64,000 nucleotides of DNA from TMED23 sp913054205 (GTDB taxonomy: Bacteria; Pseudomonadota; Alphaproteobacteria; Rhodospirillales; UBA2165): the NCBI GenBank assembly GCA_046582495.1, contig JAYGEG010000152.1, forward strand, positions 1-64,000. Direction: 5' to 3'. The position numbers and the translations under genes were made by a program. Of the stretch, positions 8,655 through 17,824 are shown in pieces. Below the pieces are notes generated by a model. The model was not told the origin of the DNA. It searched no databases and was given only the letters and a program-made list of their open reading frames with translations. Position 1 is the first letter of the stretch; each line of letters begins with the position of its first letter.

Positions 8655-11608
8655 GCCGGCACCTGATCGTTAGCTGTCCAACGCTCGACTTCAACAAGGG
8701 CCGAACTGTTGCCCATTGAATGCGCTTGTTTCAACTGACTTTTCTTTGGCGTTAAAAGATTTAAGCAGCCGCCTCGGTCAGCCGATTTTCCGGGCTCACC
8801 AATGGGATCGTAAATTGCCGAAGATTCGTAGCCATGCACAACCCCGGGTCCAACCCGATGTGTTGGAATGGCAGCGCAGATGACTGAACCTTGTTGATTG
8901 TAAACACGAATGAGATCATGGCGTTTGATACCACGACTTATCGCGTCATCGGCATTAATCCGCAAGACCCAGTAATCATAGCCATCGATGCGCACGCGAT
9001 GCTCATCAAGATTATTGATAAACGCGTCTTTGCCGTCGCCTTGGGTATGGAAGCTAAAGCGCGCATGAGGCGTTAACATTTGCAAAGGAAAATTCTCGCT
9101 CTCTTCCGCGTTCACGACGCCATTTTGCTTCGGTATATATTTAGCAATGACTGGACGTTCGGGATCATTTGCATCAAACCGTTTTAGGCTTTCACATTCA
9201 AACTCAAACAAGCCGCTTTGAGTTTGCAGTCCGCTCAGAAATTCTTCGGTGTAATCTGATGGCAGCGGATGCGGTTCAGGCACGTCTTTTTTGCGACCTT
9301 CATAGAACCAATTCCAAGCGGTCGGCACTTTGTCATCCGGCGGATTGGGCGGCAGAACGGCATAGCCCTTCCGAATGAATTTTTTCCAAGACATTAGTTT
9401 AGGCAGATCAGAGGAATCATATTGGCGCTTTACCCAATCGATCTCACTCATACCTTCAGAGAAATAGGCTGCCAATCCAAGGCGCTTACAAATATCCAGG
9501 AATATCTGATAGTCGGATTTCGACTCTCCCAAAGGCTCAATCGCTTTGTGCTGGAAGGTGATAACGCGGTGATTGAGTTGCATTTGCCCATGATGAGCAT
9601 AACCGCCAAGCGCCGACCATTCGCTGATATCCGGGCGCTCAAAATTGGTACAGGCAGGTAAAATAACATCGGCGAATTTCGCTTCGCCCTCATTCCAAAT
9701 CGACTGATTGACAACGAATTCCAGCTTGTCGGATTGGTACATTTCGACAAAACGATTGGAGTCCGGCATTGTGCCAATCATTGAACCACCATACTTATAC
9801 AACATTTTAACCAGCGAATGACCGGGCTTCGGATAGGCAAATTTGGTAAATTGGTTTTCGATGGTCGAGCCATCCCACAAATAGCCTTCAGCTTTACCTT
9901 CCAATATCGCCTCGGAAAAATGCAGGCGCGGGATCAATTGGCTAACGGTATTCATGCTCGGCAGGCTGGGCATGCGTTGATAATGCGCGACCGCTGCCGA
10001 GGTGTTTTTAAGATCGCCCGACATGCCACCATCGGCATAGCCGGGGAAATAGAAATTGAGATCAACCGGCGTGCCATATTGCATGTTGCCGAGGCCGACA
10101 CCAGGTCGACCAAGACCCTGCATCGCAGCTAAGCACACCATCATCCGCGCCCATTGGGAGCCTGTTGCATTGCGGCACGCGCCGCCATGTCCGTTTCCGC
10201 CACCGCCGCAACTGAGATAGGTTTTCGTCTTACCCCATTTGCGCGCAAGCGCCCTGATATCGCGGGCAGCGAGGCCGGTTTCTTCAGCGCCCCACTCCGG
10301 CGTTTTTTTGACACCATCTTCCTCGCCCAAAATATAGTCGCGCCACTTATCAAAACCCTGGGTGCGATTTTCAACAAACCATTTGTCATAGAGGTCTTCG
10401 GTGATCCAGACATAGGCAATCGCAAGCGCAAGCGCCGGGCTGGTGGTTGGCTTGGGAGCCAGCCATTTTCCGCCCAGCATCTGGGCTGAATCATTGTAAT
10501 AAGGATCAATGTGAACCATCTCAATCCCGACTTCTTTAAGCCATTGCCGCCGGATAGTGCCTTCCTGAGCAGAATAAGAGTTGGTGCCTTCAGGGTTCGA
10601 TGACCAAAAGACCACCATTTCTGAATTTTTCAGAAGGTCTTCAACACCGCCATAGGTTTCGGTTTCACCCACTCGGAGTGTATAGCCGTAATGATGCGAT
10701 GCCCCCCAATACCAGCCTTCCCAACTGTCCGGATTGTGGTGGACGCGCGTCATACCAACGGCGTTCACAAAACGATAATTGGCGCTCAAATAATATCCAA
10801 TATTGCCCCAGGTGTGGTGAGAGCCGTGGCTGTTGGCAATGGCACCAGGGCCGTGCTCACGTTTTACACGTTTGATCTCACCGGCGACGATATCCAGCGC
10901 TTCATCCCAGCTAATGCGTTCATATCCCGAGATACCGCGGTTTTGGAAATTGCGCTCTCCCTTCGGATCAAAATCAACCCGCTTTAATGGATAGAGCAGA
11001 CGATCCGGCGAATAGACCATCGATTTCCAGTTTAGCGCGTGCGGCGCAACGGTTGTTTTATGCGGCGGCTTAAAAGTTTTGCCTTTGGCCTCGATTGTCC
11101 AACCCTCGGGGTCACTTTCGTCAAAATCGATGGGCGTCATACGGATGATTTTATCATCTTTGACATAAACGAAAAGCGGCCCGCCATTGGTCATATTGGT
11201 GTAGCGCATGACACCATTTGCCAAAGGCGTTCCGAGTTTCCAGCCAACAGTCTGGGTCAGCAAAAGTGTTTGCGTGAACCAGCTGGTCAATTCATCCGGG
11301 CCTTCGAGATTAATATAAAAATCACGCAACGCATTGATTTGGTCGAGTTGTTTGATTGGCGGCATCAATAATTTTGCGGCGATTTGCGCATCTTTAAAGG
11401 TCAGCACAACTTCGGGGTCTGCGTGAATGCCGGCACCGGTGCGAATACGACCATCTTTAAACTGAAACCACCTGCCAACAGCACCGTTTCTGGTACGCAA
11501 TTGGGCGACAAAGTTTTGCTCTTTGAGACGCGCCTTGAACACCGGATAGCGCCACGCTGTGAACCGCAGCAACCAAGCCAAGCCATAGAGAATAATGCCA
11601 AATCTCAT
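8651..11608 (-). CDS. Molybdopterin transhydroxylase-type large subunit with N-terminal SCP2-like extension
   Basis: A 985-residue DMSO-reductase-family protein close to the large subunit of pyrogallol-phloroglucinol transhydroxylase, which moves hydroxyl groups between polyphenols. The family region starts near residue 133. Residues reported as important in the Pelobacter enzyme align without gaps: SHHTWGN gives His264, NPDSWEGW gives Asp294 and the expected molybdenum ligand Ser295, and FYFPGY gives Tyr524. The first 130 residues are extra: a hydrophobic start (about 4-17), then an SCP2-like fold (GRWFQFKDGRI, HADPEVVLTFKD). No Tat motif is present. It is the second gene of an operon with a quinone oxidoreductase, the Fe-S subunit and a CoA-transferase half. 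Substrate unknown; related dehydroxylases of catechols are an alternative. Confidence 0.88.
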   Translation of the reverse strand: MRFGIILYGLAWLLRFTAWRYPVFKARLKEQNFVAQLRTRNGAVGRWFQFKDGRIRTGAGIHADPEVVLTFKDAQIAAKLLMPPIKQLDQINALRDFYINLEGPDELTSWFTQTLLLTQTVGWKLGTPLANGVMRYTNMTNGGPLFVYVKDDKIIRMTPIDFDESDPEGWTIEAKGKTFKPPHKTTVAPHALNWKSMVYSPDRLLYPLKRVDFDPKGERNFQNRGISGYERISWDEALDIVAGEIKRVKREHGPGAIANSHGSHHTWGNIGYYLSANYRFVNAVGMTRVHHNPDSWEGWYWGASHHYGYTLRVGETETYGGVEDLLKNSEMVVFWSSNPEGTNSYSAQEGTIRRQWLKEVGIEMVHIDPYYNDSAQMLGGKWLAPKPTTSPALALAIAYVWITEDLYDKWFVENRTQGFDKWRDYILGEEDGVKKTPEWGAEETGLAARDIRALARKWGKTKTYLSCGGGGNGHGGACRNATGSQWARMMVCLAAMQGLGRPGVGLGNMQYGTPVDLNFYFPGYADGGMSGDLKNTSAAVAHYQRMPSLPSMNTVSQLIPRLHFSEAILEGKAEGYLWDGSTIENQFTKFAYPKPGHSLVKMLYKYGGSMIGTMPDSNRFVEMYQSDKLEFVVNQSIWNEGEAKFADVILPACTNFERPDISEWSALGGYAHHGQMQLNHRVITFQHKAIEPLGESKSDYQIFLDICKRLGLAAYFSEGMSEIDWVKRQYDSSDLPKLMSWKKFIRKGYAVLPPNPPDDKVPTAWNWFYEGRKKDVPEPHPLPSDYTEEFLSGLQTQSGLFEFECESLKRFDANDPERPVIAKYIPKQNGVVNAEESENFPLQMLTPHARFSFHTQGDGKDAFINNLDEHRVRIDGYDYWVLRINADDAISRGIKRHDLIRVYNQQGSVICAAIPTHRVGPGVVHGYESSAIYDPIGEPGKSADRGGCLNLLTPKKSQLKQAHSMGNSSALVEVERWTANDQVPA

Positions 11609-11626
11609 AATATTTCTCCGCTTAGG

Positions 11627-12625
11627 TCAACCGACGATCAAAATAATTTTGCCCATATGAGCACTGGATTCCATCAGCGTATGAGCTTCAGATGCCTGCG
11701 CAAGAGGGAAAGTTTTATAAATGTGGGGGCGCACTTTTCCGTCATCCATCAGGCCGCCGAAATCCTTTTGGAGATTGGAAGCAATCAACGCTTTCTCTTC
11801 TGTAGATTGGGGACGCAACGTCGAGCCTGAAATGGTTATCCGATCTCGCAAAATACGGCCAAAATCTATTTCTTCTTTGCGGCCACCCAAAAAGGCAATG
11901 AGCGCGATACGGCCGTCGCGCGCCATAATACTGATTTCTTTTTGGACATAGCCGCCGGTGACCATGTCCAAAACAACGTCGACACCGTGGCCGTCGGTAA
12001 ATTCTTTGGCAACTTCACGCCAATCTTCTTCTTTATAGTTAATCGCTTTATCGGCGCCTTGATCGAGGCAAAATTGGCATTTCTCTGCCGAACCAGCCGT
12101 CGTGATCACCGTTGCTCCTTTGGCTTTGGCCAATTGGATGGCCGCTAAGCCGATCCCACTGCTGCCACCGTGAACGAGGAAATATTCGCCGGCTTTCAAG
12201 TCCGAACGCATAAAGACATTGTAGTAAACCGTATAAAAATTCTCTGGGATTGAGGCTGCCATTTCAGCGTCATATCCTTTTGGCCAAGCCAAACAATGAG
12301 AATGCTGAACGGCAGTGTATTCGGCGTAGCCGCCACCATGGGTTAAACCCATCGCTTTATCACCAACTTTCCAATCACCTGCGTCATCACCTACAGCCAC
12401 GACTTCGCCGGCAACTTCCAATCCCGGCAGCGGGTTTGCATCCGGCGGCACGGGATAATTGCCTGTGCGTTGTGCAACATCAGGTCTATTCACGCCAACG
12501 GCTTCGTTTTTAATCAAGATTTCGTCAGCTTTGATTTCCGGCACCGGGATAGTCACCGGCACAAGAACTTCCGGCCCGCCCGGCTCTTTGATATCAACAG
12601 CGTTCATTTCTGATGGGTATGACAT
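11627..12625 (-). CDS. NAD(P)H-quinone oxidoreductase, zinc-independent MDR family (PIG3-like)
   Basis: A 332-residue medium-chain dehydrogenase/reductase of the quinone oxidoreductase branch. AVGVNRPDVAQRTGNYPVPP and PGLEVAGEVVAVG are typical of the catalytic domain, and the Rossmann fold shows VHGGSSGIGLAAIQLAKAKGA. No zinc-ligand cysteines are seen in the usual places. The family reduces quinones or enones with NADPH. It is the first gene of the leftward operon, 18 bp before the transhydroxylase large subunit, and could reduce a quinone or unsaturated product of that enzyme. The IclR regulator lies 124 bp upstream on the same strand. Confidence 0.88.
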   Translation of the reverse strand: MSYPSEMNAVDIKEPGGPEVLVPVTIPVPEIKADEILIKNEAVGVNRPDVAQRTGNYPVPPDANPLPGLEVAGEVVAVGDDAGDWKVGDKAMGLTHGGGYAEYTAVQHSHCLAWPKGYDAEMAASIPENFYTVYYNVFMRSDLKAGEYFLVHGGSSGIGLAAIQLAKAKGATVITTAGSAEKCQFCLDQGADKAINYKEEDWREVAKEFTDGHGVDVVLDMVTGGYVQKEISIMARDGRIALIAFLGGRKEEIDFGRILRDRITISGSTLRPQSTEEKALIASNLQKDFGGLMDDGKVRPHIYKTFPLAQASEAHTLMESSAHMGKIILIVG

Positions 12626-12749
12626 GATTTAGTCCTCTATTCGTCTTTCGTTTAATTTGATCTTGGTTGTCGTTGATTTGGAGAAAGAATTCAATTCGAA
12701 CCCATAATCTGTTCGCACATTGGACATGAGACATCTGGAAAGGGAAAGC

Positions 12750-13541
12750 TTAAATGTCGACTTTTTTTAGGCGCTTCTCTATTTCTTTGGCCGCGGATTG
12801 CATAGTTGCAAGATACCGACCGACCACCTGCTTTAGGGAAAGAGCCGACAAAATGTAGTGTAAATTGAGACAGGCCAAGGGCTCTCCTTCATACTTGATT
12901 GGCACGGCAATAGAACCGGTTTTTGGGATTAGCCCACCTTCTCGGAGGCCATAACCGCGGCGGCGAATTTGTTGAAACTCTTTTTCGAGTTCCTTGATTT
13001 TGGACGCCGCTTCACGTTCTTTGGGTTCGGTTGAGCGGAGAACATCCAAGATAGAATCACGTTTGTGCTTGGAACTGAAGGCGAGATATGTCATTCCCAT
13101 ACCCGTCGCCAATATTGGTACCCGATACCCAGGATGACCGCGCCGCCCACCATAACCGCGCTCAAGGGACAGTGGACTGGTCTGATGAGTGGTGTCGCGA
13201 ATGATCATTGAATCACGATCCAACGAGCCGATACCGACAGGCCATACAACATCGTTGCCAAGCTTTTCAAGAATGGGCGAGGCTATTTCGGTCACCCAGG
13301 CTTCATCACTGTAACCTTGACTGAGTGCACGAACTTGAATGGTAAGCTGATAGGTATCGCCATTTGGGCCTGTTGTCACATAACCAGTTTCTTTGAGAGT
13401 ATTAAGAAGACGGTAGAGCGTCGGGCGCGGAATGCCGGTTTGTTTGCTCAACATGAGAACGGTAACATCGTCCTTTTCATTGAGCATTTTTAAGACGACG
13501 AGTCCCTTTTTTAAACTCTGAGTGATCCCTCGATCTGCCAT
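12750..13541 (-). CDS. IclR-family transcriptional regulator
   Basis: A 263-residue regulator. MADRGITQSLKKGLVVLKML begins the winged HTH, with GIPRPTLYRLLNTLKETGYV as recognition helix and wing. The effector domain follows with YRVPILATGMGMTYLA, IRRRGYGLREGGLIP and GSIAVPIKYEGEPLACLNL. The ATG at 13541 is chosen over a TTG at 13619 because AGGGA sits a few bases upstream and homology starts there. IclR members such as PcaR and PobR often control aromatic catabolism, which fits the downstream transhydroxylase operon; that link is inferred from position. It is divergent from the broken gene at 13.7 kb. Confidence 0.9.
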   Translation of the reverse strand: MADRGITQSLKKGLVVLKMLNEKDDVTVLMLSKQTGIPRPTLYRLLNTLKETGYVTTGPNGDTYQLTIQVRALSQGYSDEAWVTEIASPILEKLGNDVVWPVGIGSLDRDSMIIRDTTHQTSPLSLERGYGGRRGHPGYRVPILATGMGMTYLAFSSKHKRDSILDVLRSTEPKEREAASKIKELEKEFQQIRRRGYGLREGGLIPKTGSIAVPIKYEGEPLACLNLHYILSALSLKQVVGRYLATMQSAAKEIEKRLKKVDI

Positions 13542-13690
13542 TTTGATCCCTGAATTAAATTTTTTGTATTCTAGTGCGAGTGTCAGGTCTTCGACAAACC
13601 AAGAAACGAAGGTGCGCAAGTATTTTCTATCTTATCAAGCAGTGATGGCATACTGTTCTATCAGAATTTAATTCACCTAATCGGGTAATT

Positions 13691-14224
13691 ATGAAAAATT
13701 TGATATTTGCAGTTTCAATTATTTATTTAAGTGTTCCGTCGCCTTTGTCGGCACAGAGCGGCCTGTTCGGAACCTGTACTCAAGACAGAGTCATCAAATT
13801 CATTGACGTCGGCCTCACCAAAAGTGAAATTGTCCAGCTCTGCGCGCTGCCCGCCAAAAAACAATCCACCGCTTCCAATCAACCGGTCAAAAAAACCACA
13901 CAGCGCGCCCAGAAAAAACTAAGAGGCAATTTGGCCGTCTTAAATGGCGTTTGGATGATGGATATAGTGTGTGACCCGTAGGCGGCGGCCTCAAATAATA
14001 TCATCGTGAAAAATGGAAATATTTCCGGTGCCTTGGACGATGGACAAGCCATAAAAGGCAGCATTTCAAAAGATGGCACAATTGAAGCTTACGCAACGAG
14101 CTCCCAAGCATTTGGCGAGATGAACGGTAAAGTCACCGATTGGAAAAGCGGCAAAGGCTCCGGCACCGTAACCGTTGGCGGCGGAGCGGATTGTGAAGGC
14201 ACGTGGACGATGAAACGGAAGTAG
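13691..14224 (+). pseudogene. Small secreted protein gene interrupted by an in-frame amber codon
   Basis: One reading frame runs from ATG at 13691 to the stop at 14224, broken only by TAG at 13979-13981. The first part (96 residues) has a signal peptide ending near PLSAQS, a lysine-rich linker and the motif GVWMMDIVCDP. The part after TAG (80 residues) gives NNIIVKNGNISGALDDGQ, a strand-rich stretch and GGGADCEGTWTMKRK. A Cys in each half and the GVW/GTW strands suggest a small beta-barrel periplasmic protein. Both halves are free of other stops and clearly belong together, so the gene is either newly inactivated, read through, or carries a sequencing error. The family was not recognised. Confidence 0.7.
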
Positions 14225-14233
14225 GGGGATTAG

Positions 14234-15382
14234 CTAATTCCCGTCCGCGGCACCAGGGCCGATCTGAACGTCTCTGTGGACGTAGACGCAGAGTAGCAAT
14301 CCAAAACTAAACATCAAGGTCAGCATCGCGGTGCCGCCGTAAGAGATCAACGGCAGCGGCATGCCGACAACCGGCAAAAGCCCCATCACCATCGCGATAT
14401 TGACAAATATATTGAGGAAAAACGAGGTTGTGACACCCATGCCGATCAGGCGGCCAAACTGGCTGCGGCAGCGAAGTGAAATCGCGAAGCCATAAATCAG
14501 CAGCATAACATAAAGACCAATGAGAACCAGTCCGCCGACCAGGCCAAACTCTTCGGCCATCATGGTAAAAATAAAATCGGTCTGCTTTTCCGGCAAGAAA
14601 CTGAGATGACTTTGAGAACCCTCCTGGAAGCCTTTGCCGAACATGCCGCCAGAGCCCAAGGCAATCTTAGATTGAAGTATATGATAGCCCGCCCCTAAAG
14701 GATCTTTCTCAGGATCGAGAAAGGTTAAAAGGCGCTGTTTCTGATAATCCAGCAAAACAAAATTCCACAGTGGAATTACCGCTGCTATCGTTGCCAAGGC
14801 ACCTATGACAAACACCCAAATTCGAACGCCAGCTAAGAACAGCATCGCAATCCCTGTCGCAACCATCAAAATAGTGGTACCCAGATCAGGTTGCCGCATG
14901 ATTAGAAATGCGGGTACCGCGATTAGAATAAGCGGCACTATAACGTGTGAAATGCGCCCGACATCTTCCAATCGCGCTGCATAGAAATACCGCGCGAGCA
15001 GCAGAATAATCGAGATCTTCATTATTTCAGAAGGCTGGATTGTGAAGACGCCGAGATCAATCCAGCGCTGTGCTCCCATGCCGATTGAGCCACTAAATTC
15101 AACAACGACCAACAAAGCAAGTGAAACGGCGTAAATAGCATAGGCGTAGCGCAGCCAGACATGAATATCGATGACCGCAACCATCAACATTAGGAACAAG
15201 CCCGCAGCGAAGCGGATCATTTGGCGCGATGCCCAAGGATCAAAATTCCCATTGGCGGCAGAATAGAGCATGCCAAATCCGATCGAAGCCGTAATACCAA
15301 CCAACAGGACAAAAAACCAATTGATTTGCCATAGCCGCTGACCAAGGCTCATATCGGATTGACGAAACGGAGACAACGCCAT
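14234..15382 (-). CDS. rodA: Peptidoglycan glycosyltransferase RodA (SEDS family)
   Basis: A 382-residue integral membrane protein with about ten hydrophobic segments that polymerises lipid II glycan strands during elongation, working with PBP2. SEDS signatures are visible: AAGLFLMLMVAVIDIHVWLR early, FIFTMMAEEFGLVGG in the large periplasmic loop, and MPLPLISYGGTAMLTLM near the C-terminus. Its ATG at 15382 is 9 bp beyond the mrdA stop. It is the last gene of mreB-mreC-mreD-mrdA-rodA and ends 9 bp from the convergent amber-interrupted gene. Confidence 0.96.
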   Translation of the reverse strand: MALSPFRQSDMSLGQRLWQINWFFVLLVGITASIGFGMLYSAANGNFDPWASRQMIRFAAGLFLMLMVAVIDIHVWLRYAYAIYAVSLALLVVVEFSGSIGMGAQRWIDLGVFTIQPSEIMKISIILLLARYFYAARLEDVGRISHVIVPLILIAVPAFLIMRQPDLGTTILMVATGIAMLFLAGVRIWVFVIGALATIAAVIPLWNFVLLDYQKQRLLTFLDPEKDPLGAGYHILQSKIALGSGGMFGKGFQEGSQSHLSFLPEKQTDFIFTMMAEEFGLVGGLVLIGLYVMLLIYGFAISLRCRSQFGRLIGMGVTTSFFLNIFVNIAMVMGLLPVVGMPLPLISYGGTAMLTLMFSFGLLLCVYVHRDVQIGPGAADGN

Positions 15383-15391
15383 GATTTTCGC

Positions 15392-17293
15392 CTAGCCCTT
15401 CTTTACAGTCGTTGAATTGGGGAAGTTGTGACTTTTGGCGGCCTTACCAGATTGCCCCCGCGACGGATCGCGGCGCTGAACCTCCATTAATATATCTTTG
15501 GCAATCGGTGCGGCAATTGATGAGCCGCCGCCGCCGTGTTCAACCACGACCGAGACTGCATATCGAGGATTTTTAAGCGGTGCATAGCCGACAAATAAAG
15601 CGTGATCCCGCTCCCGCCACTCTAGATCTTTATTCTTTTTAACACCGGTTTCGCGCTCGGCTTTGGTAATGCGGCGCACTTGAACCGTTCCGGTTTTGCC
15701 TGCCAATTGAAAATTCGGCTCTTTAATACGCGATCTATAAGCCGTGCCATACGGAGAATTAGAAACCGCTCCCATCGCCTTTTTGATCATATTCAAATGA
15801 GGCGGATGAATGCCAATTGATTTAAATTCAGGAATTTCTGGAACAACTGGATCAGCCACATCAAAAGGCACCACCTGCTTGGTTAAATGCGGCTTCACGG
15901 CTTTCCCACCATTGGCCAGACGCGCAGTCATGACCGCCAATTGCAAAGGCGTCGTCAAAATAAATCCCTGCCCGATCCCGGCGAGCAAGGTTTCACCCTG
16001 TTGCCAGGAAACTCGTTTGGCCTTTTTCTTCCACGCCCGCGTTGGCATGAGCCCTTTTTTTTCTCCTGCCAATTCAATGTCTAAAATCTGCCCCATTCCC
16101 AAACGGCGGGCCATCGCCGAAATGCGGTCGATACCTGTTCGTTTGGCAATCTCATAAAAATAAACGTCGCAGGATTGGGTAATCGCCGACAGCATATCCA
16201 TCGAGCCATGACCGCGGCGTTCCCAACAATGGAATGTTGAATCGCCGAGTTCCAGTTCACCCGTGCAGAAGAATTTGCTGTTAGCTGTTACAACGCCTTT
16301 CTCGAGTGCAGCCAAAGCAACCACCATTTTAAAAGTCGAACCCGGCGAATATTGGCCGGCAATGGCTTTGTTGTTGAGAGGCGAGCCCGGATTTGAAGCC
16401 AGTGCTTTCCACTCGGCCTGAGACAGTCCGCGGTTGAATGCGTTGGGATCAAAAGTTGGTGTCGAAGCAAGCGTCAGCACTTCGCCGGTATGAATATCCA
16501 TGACTACCGCGGACGCAGCCTCGTCGCCTAATCGTTTGGTGACAAACTTTTGCAGCTCCATATCGATGGTGAGCCACGTCTCCGCTCCCGGCAGACCTTC
16601 GCGGCGTTCAAGCTCGCGTATTTGCCTCCCAAAGGCATTGACTTCAACTTGGGTTATGCCGCTTTTACCGCGCAGCGCTAGGTCATGAACTTTCTCCATG
16701 CCGGCTTTGCCGATCCGGAAACCGGGTAACTCCAACAAAGGATCGCCGGTTAAATCTTTTTCTGATACGCCTGAGACGTATCCCAATACGGAGGCTGCTT
16801 GAGTGCCGTCCGGATAAAACCGGGTTTCACCGACATCAATTGTAATGCCCGGCATTTCAGCAGCATTCACTTCGATGCGGGCAACATCTTCCCAAACCAT
16901 ATTCTCTCTTATGATAACCGGTAAGAAGCGACGGCGACGTTTGATCTCGCGTTTGACCCTTTGCACATCATGGCTGCTAATCGGAATTACCTTACCGAGT
17001 TGCATTAAGGAAAAATCAACGTCCTTGGTATTTTCCGGGATAAGCAAAACGCGATAATTTTGCTGGTTAACGGCCATCGGTCGGCCAAATCGATCGAGAA
17101 TGCGTCCACGTTTTGGAGCGATGAGTTTCAGGCTGATGCGGTTCTCATCGGCAAGCGTTTTGTATTTTTCACCTTCAATAATCTGAAGGTAATACATCCG
17201 GCCAACCAGACCCGACAGCAATACAGTCTTGCCGCCAAACAAGACGATTGAGCGTCTGGAAAATATTTTATATCTATCACCGTCGCGATGCAT
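15392..17293 (-). CDS. mrdA: Penicillin-binding protein 2
   Basis: A 633-residue class B transpeptidase that cross-links peptidoglycan during cell elongation. One membrane anchor lies near residues 14-34, the dimerisation/pedestal region covers about 40-240, and the transpeptidase domain carries SxxK as Ser319-Thr-Phe-Lys322, SxN as Ser374-Cys-Asp376, and KTGT at 533-536. SCD instead of SxN is common in PBP2. The length is normal. It is preceded by mreD (15 bp gap) and followed by rodA, its glycosyltransferase partner. The C-terminal tail after about 600 is polar and low in complexity. Confidence 0.96.
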   Translation of the reverse strand: MHRDGDRYKIFSRRSIVLFGGKTVLLSGLVGRMYYLQIIEGEKYKTLADENRISLKLIAPKRGRILDRFGRPMAVNQQNYRVLLIPENTKDVDFSLMQLGKVIPISSHDVQRVKREIKRRRRFLPVIIRENMVWEDVARIEVNAAEMPGITIDVGETRFYPDGTQAASVLGYVSGVSEKDLTGDPLLELPGFRIGKAGMEKVHDLALRGKSGITQVEVNAFGRQIRELERREGLPGAETWLTIDMELQKFVTKRLGDEAASAVVMDIHTGEVLTLASTPTFDPNAFNRGLSQAEWKALASNPGSPLNNKAIAGQYSPGSTFKMVVALAALEKGVVTANSKFFCTGELELGDSTFHCWERRGHGSMDMLSAITQSCDVYFYEIAKRTGIDRISAMARRLGMGQILDIELAGEKKGLMPTRAWKKKAKRVSWQQGETLLAGIGQGFILTTPLQLAVMTARLANGGKAVKPHLTKQVVPFDVADPVVPEIPEFKSIGIHPPHLNMIKKAMGAVSNSPYGTAYRSRIKEPNFQLAGKTGTVQVRRITKAERETGVKKNKDLEWRERDHALFVGYAPLKNPRYAVSVVVEHGGGGSSIAAPIAKDILMEVQRRDPSRGQSGKAAKSHNFPNSTTVKKG

Positions 17294-17308
17294 GCCTAAG
17301 TCCTGGGC

Positions 17309-17824
17309 CTAATCCTGCTGTAAAAAAGCTTGTTGCCACCGTAAAAATATCCACGCAACAATCGGGAATATTCCTAAAGATAACAAATATTGAAACGTAA
17401 CGGCATTAATATCCATTAGCGCCAAATTCCAAGCCGATGCCAACAACCAGCTTTCAACCGAGGCTACCAGCGATATAACGGCGAAACCAAACCAACAAAC
17501 CGTGAAGGACTTGCCAGCAAAAAACCGGCGCTGAGAAAGAACAATGCCGTAAACCGTCAAAAATACCAGAATGTACAGACCAACCGGCGTACCCATTAGC
17601 AGATCCTGTAGAAGCCCTAATAAAAAAACTGCAAACGGCGGCAGAAGATTAGGTCGATAGATTGCCCAATGATAAATTGAAACAAGTGCCAAAATGGGTG
17701 CAATCTGTGCATACCCCGGAATGTGAGTGGGGACCACACTCAGGATGACGAGAAAAAGGCTCAATCCAAATGGCGTAATTGCCCGGGCCATTTGATCGAG
17801 CTTTTGCCAAACGGCGACATTCAT
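17309..17824 (-). CDS. mreD: Rod shape-determining protein MreD
   Basis: A 171-residue inner-membrane protein with about five hydrophobic helices and the MreD-like core PPFAVFLLGLLQDLLMGTP. It links MreC and the elongasome to the membrane. Sequence is poorly conserved in this family, so the call rests on the helix pattern, length and its place between mreC (4 bp overlap) and mrdA. No signal peptide or unusual feature was seen. Confidence 0.9.
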   Translation of the reverse strand: MNVAVWQKLDQMARAITPFGLSLFLVILSVVPTHIPGYAQIAPILALVSIYHWAIYRPNLLPPFAVFLLGLLQDLLMGTPVGLYILVFLTVYGIVLSQRRFFAGKSFTVCWFGFAVISLVASVESWLLASAWNLALMDINAVTFQYLLSLGIFPIVAWIFLRWQQAFLQQD

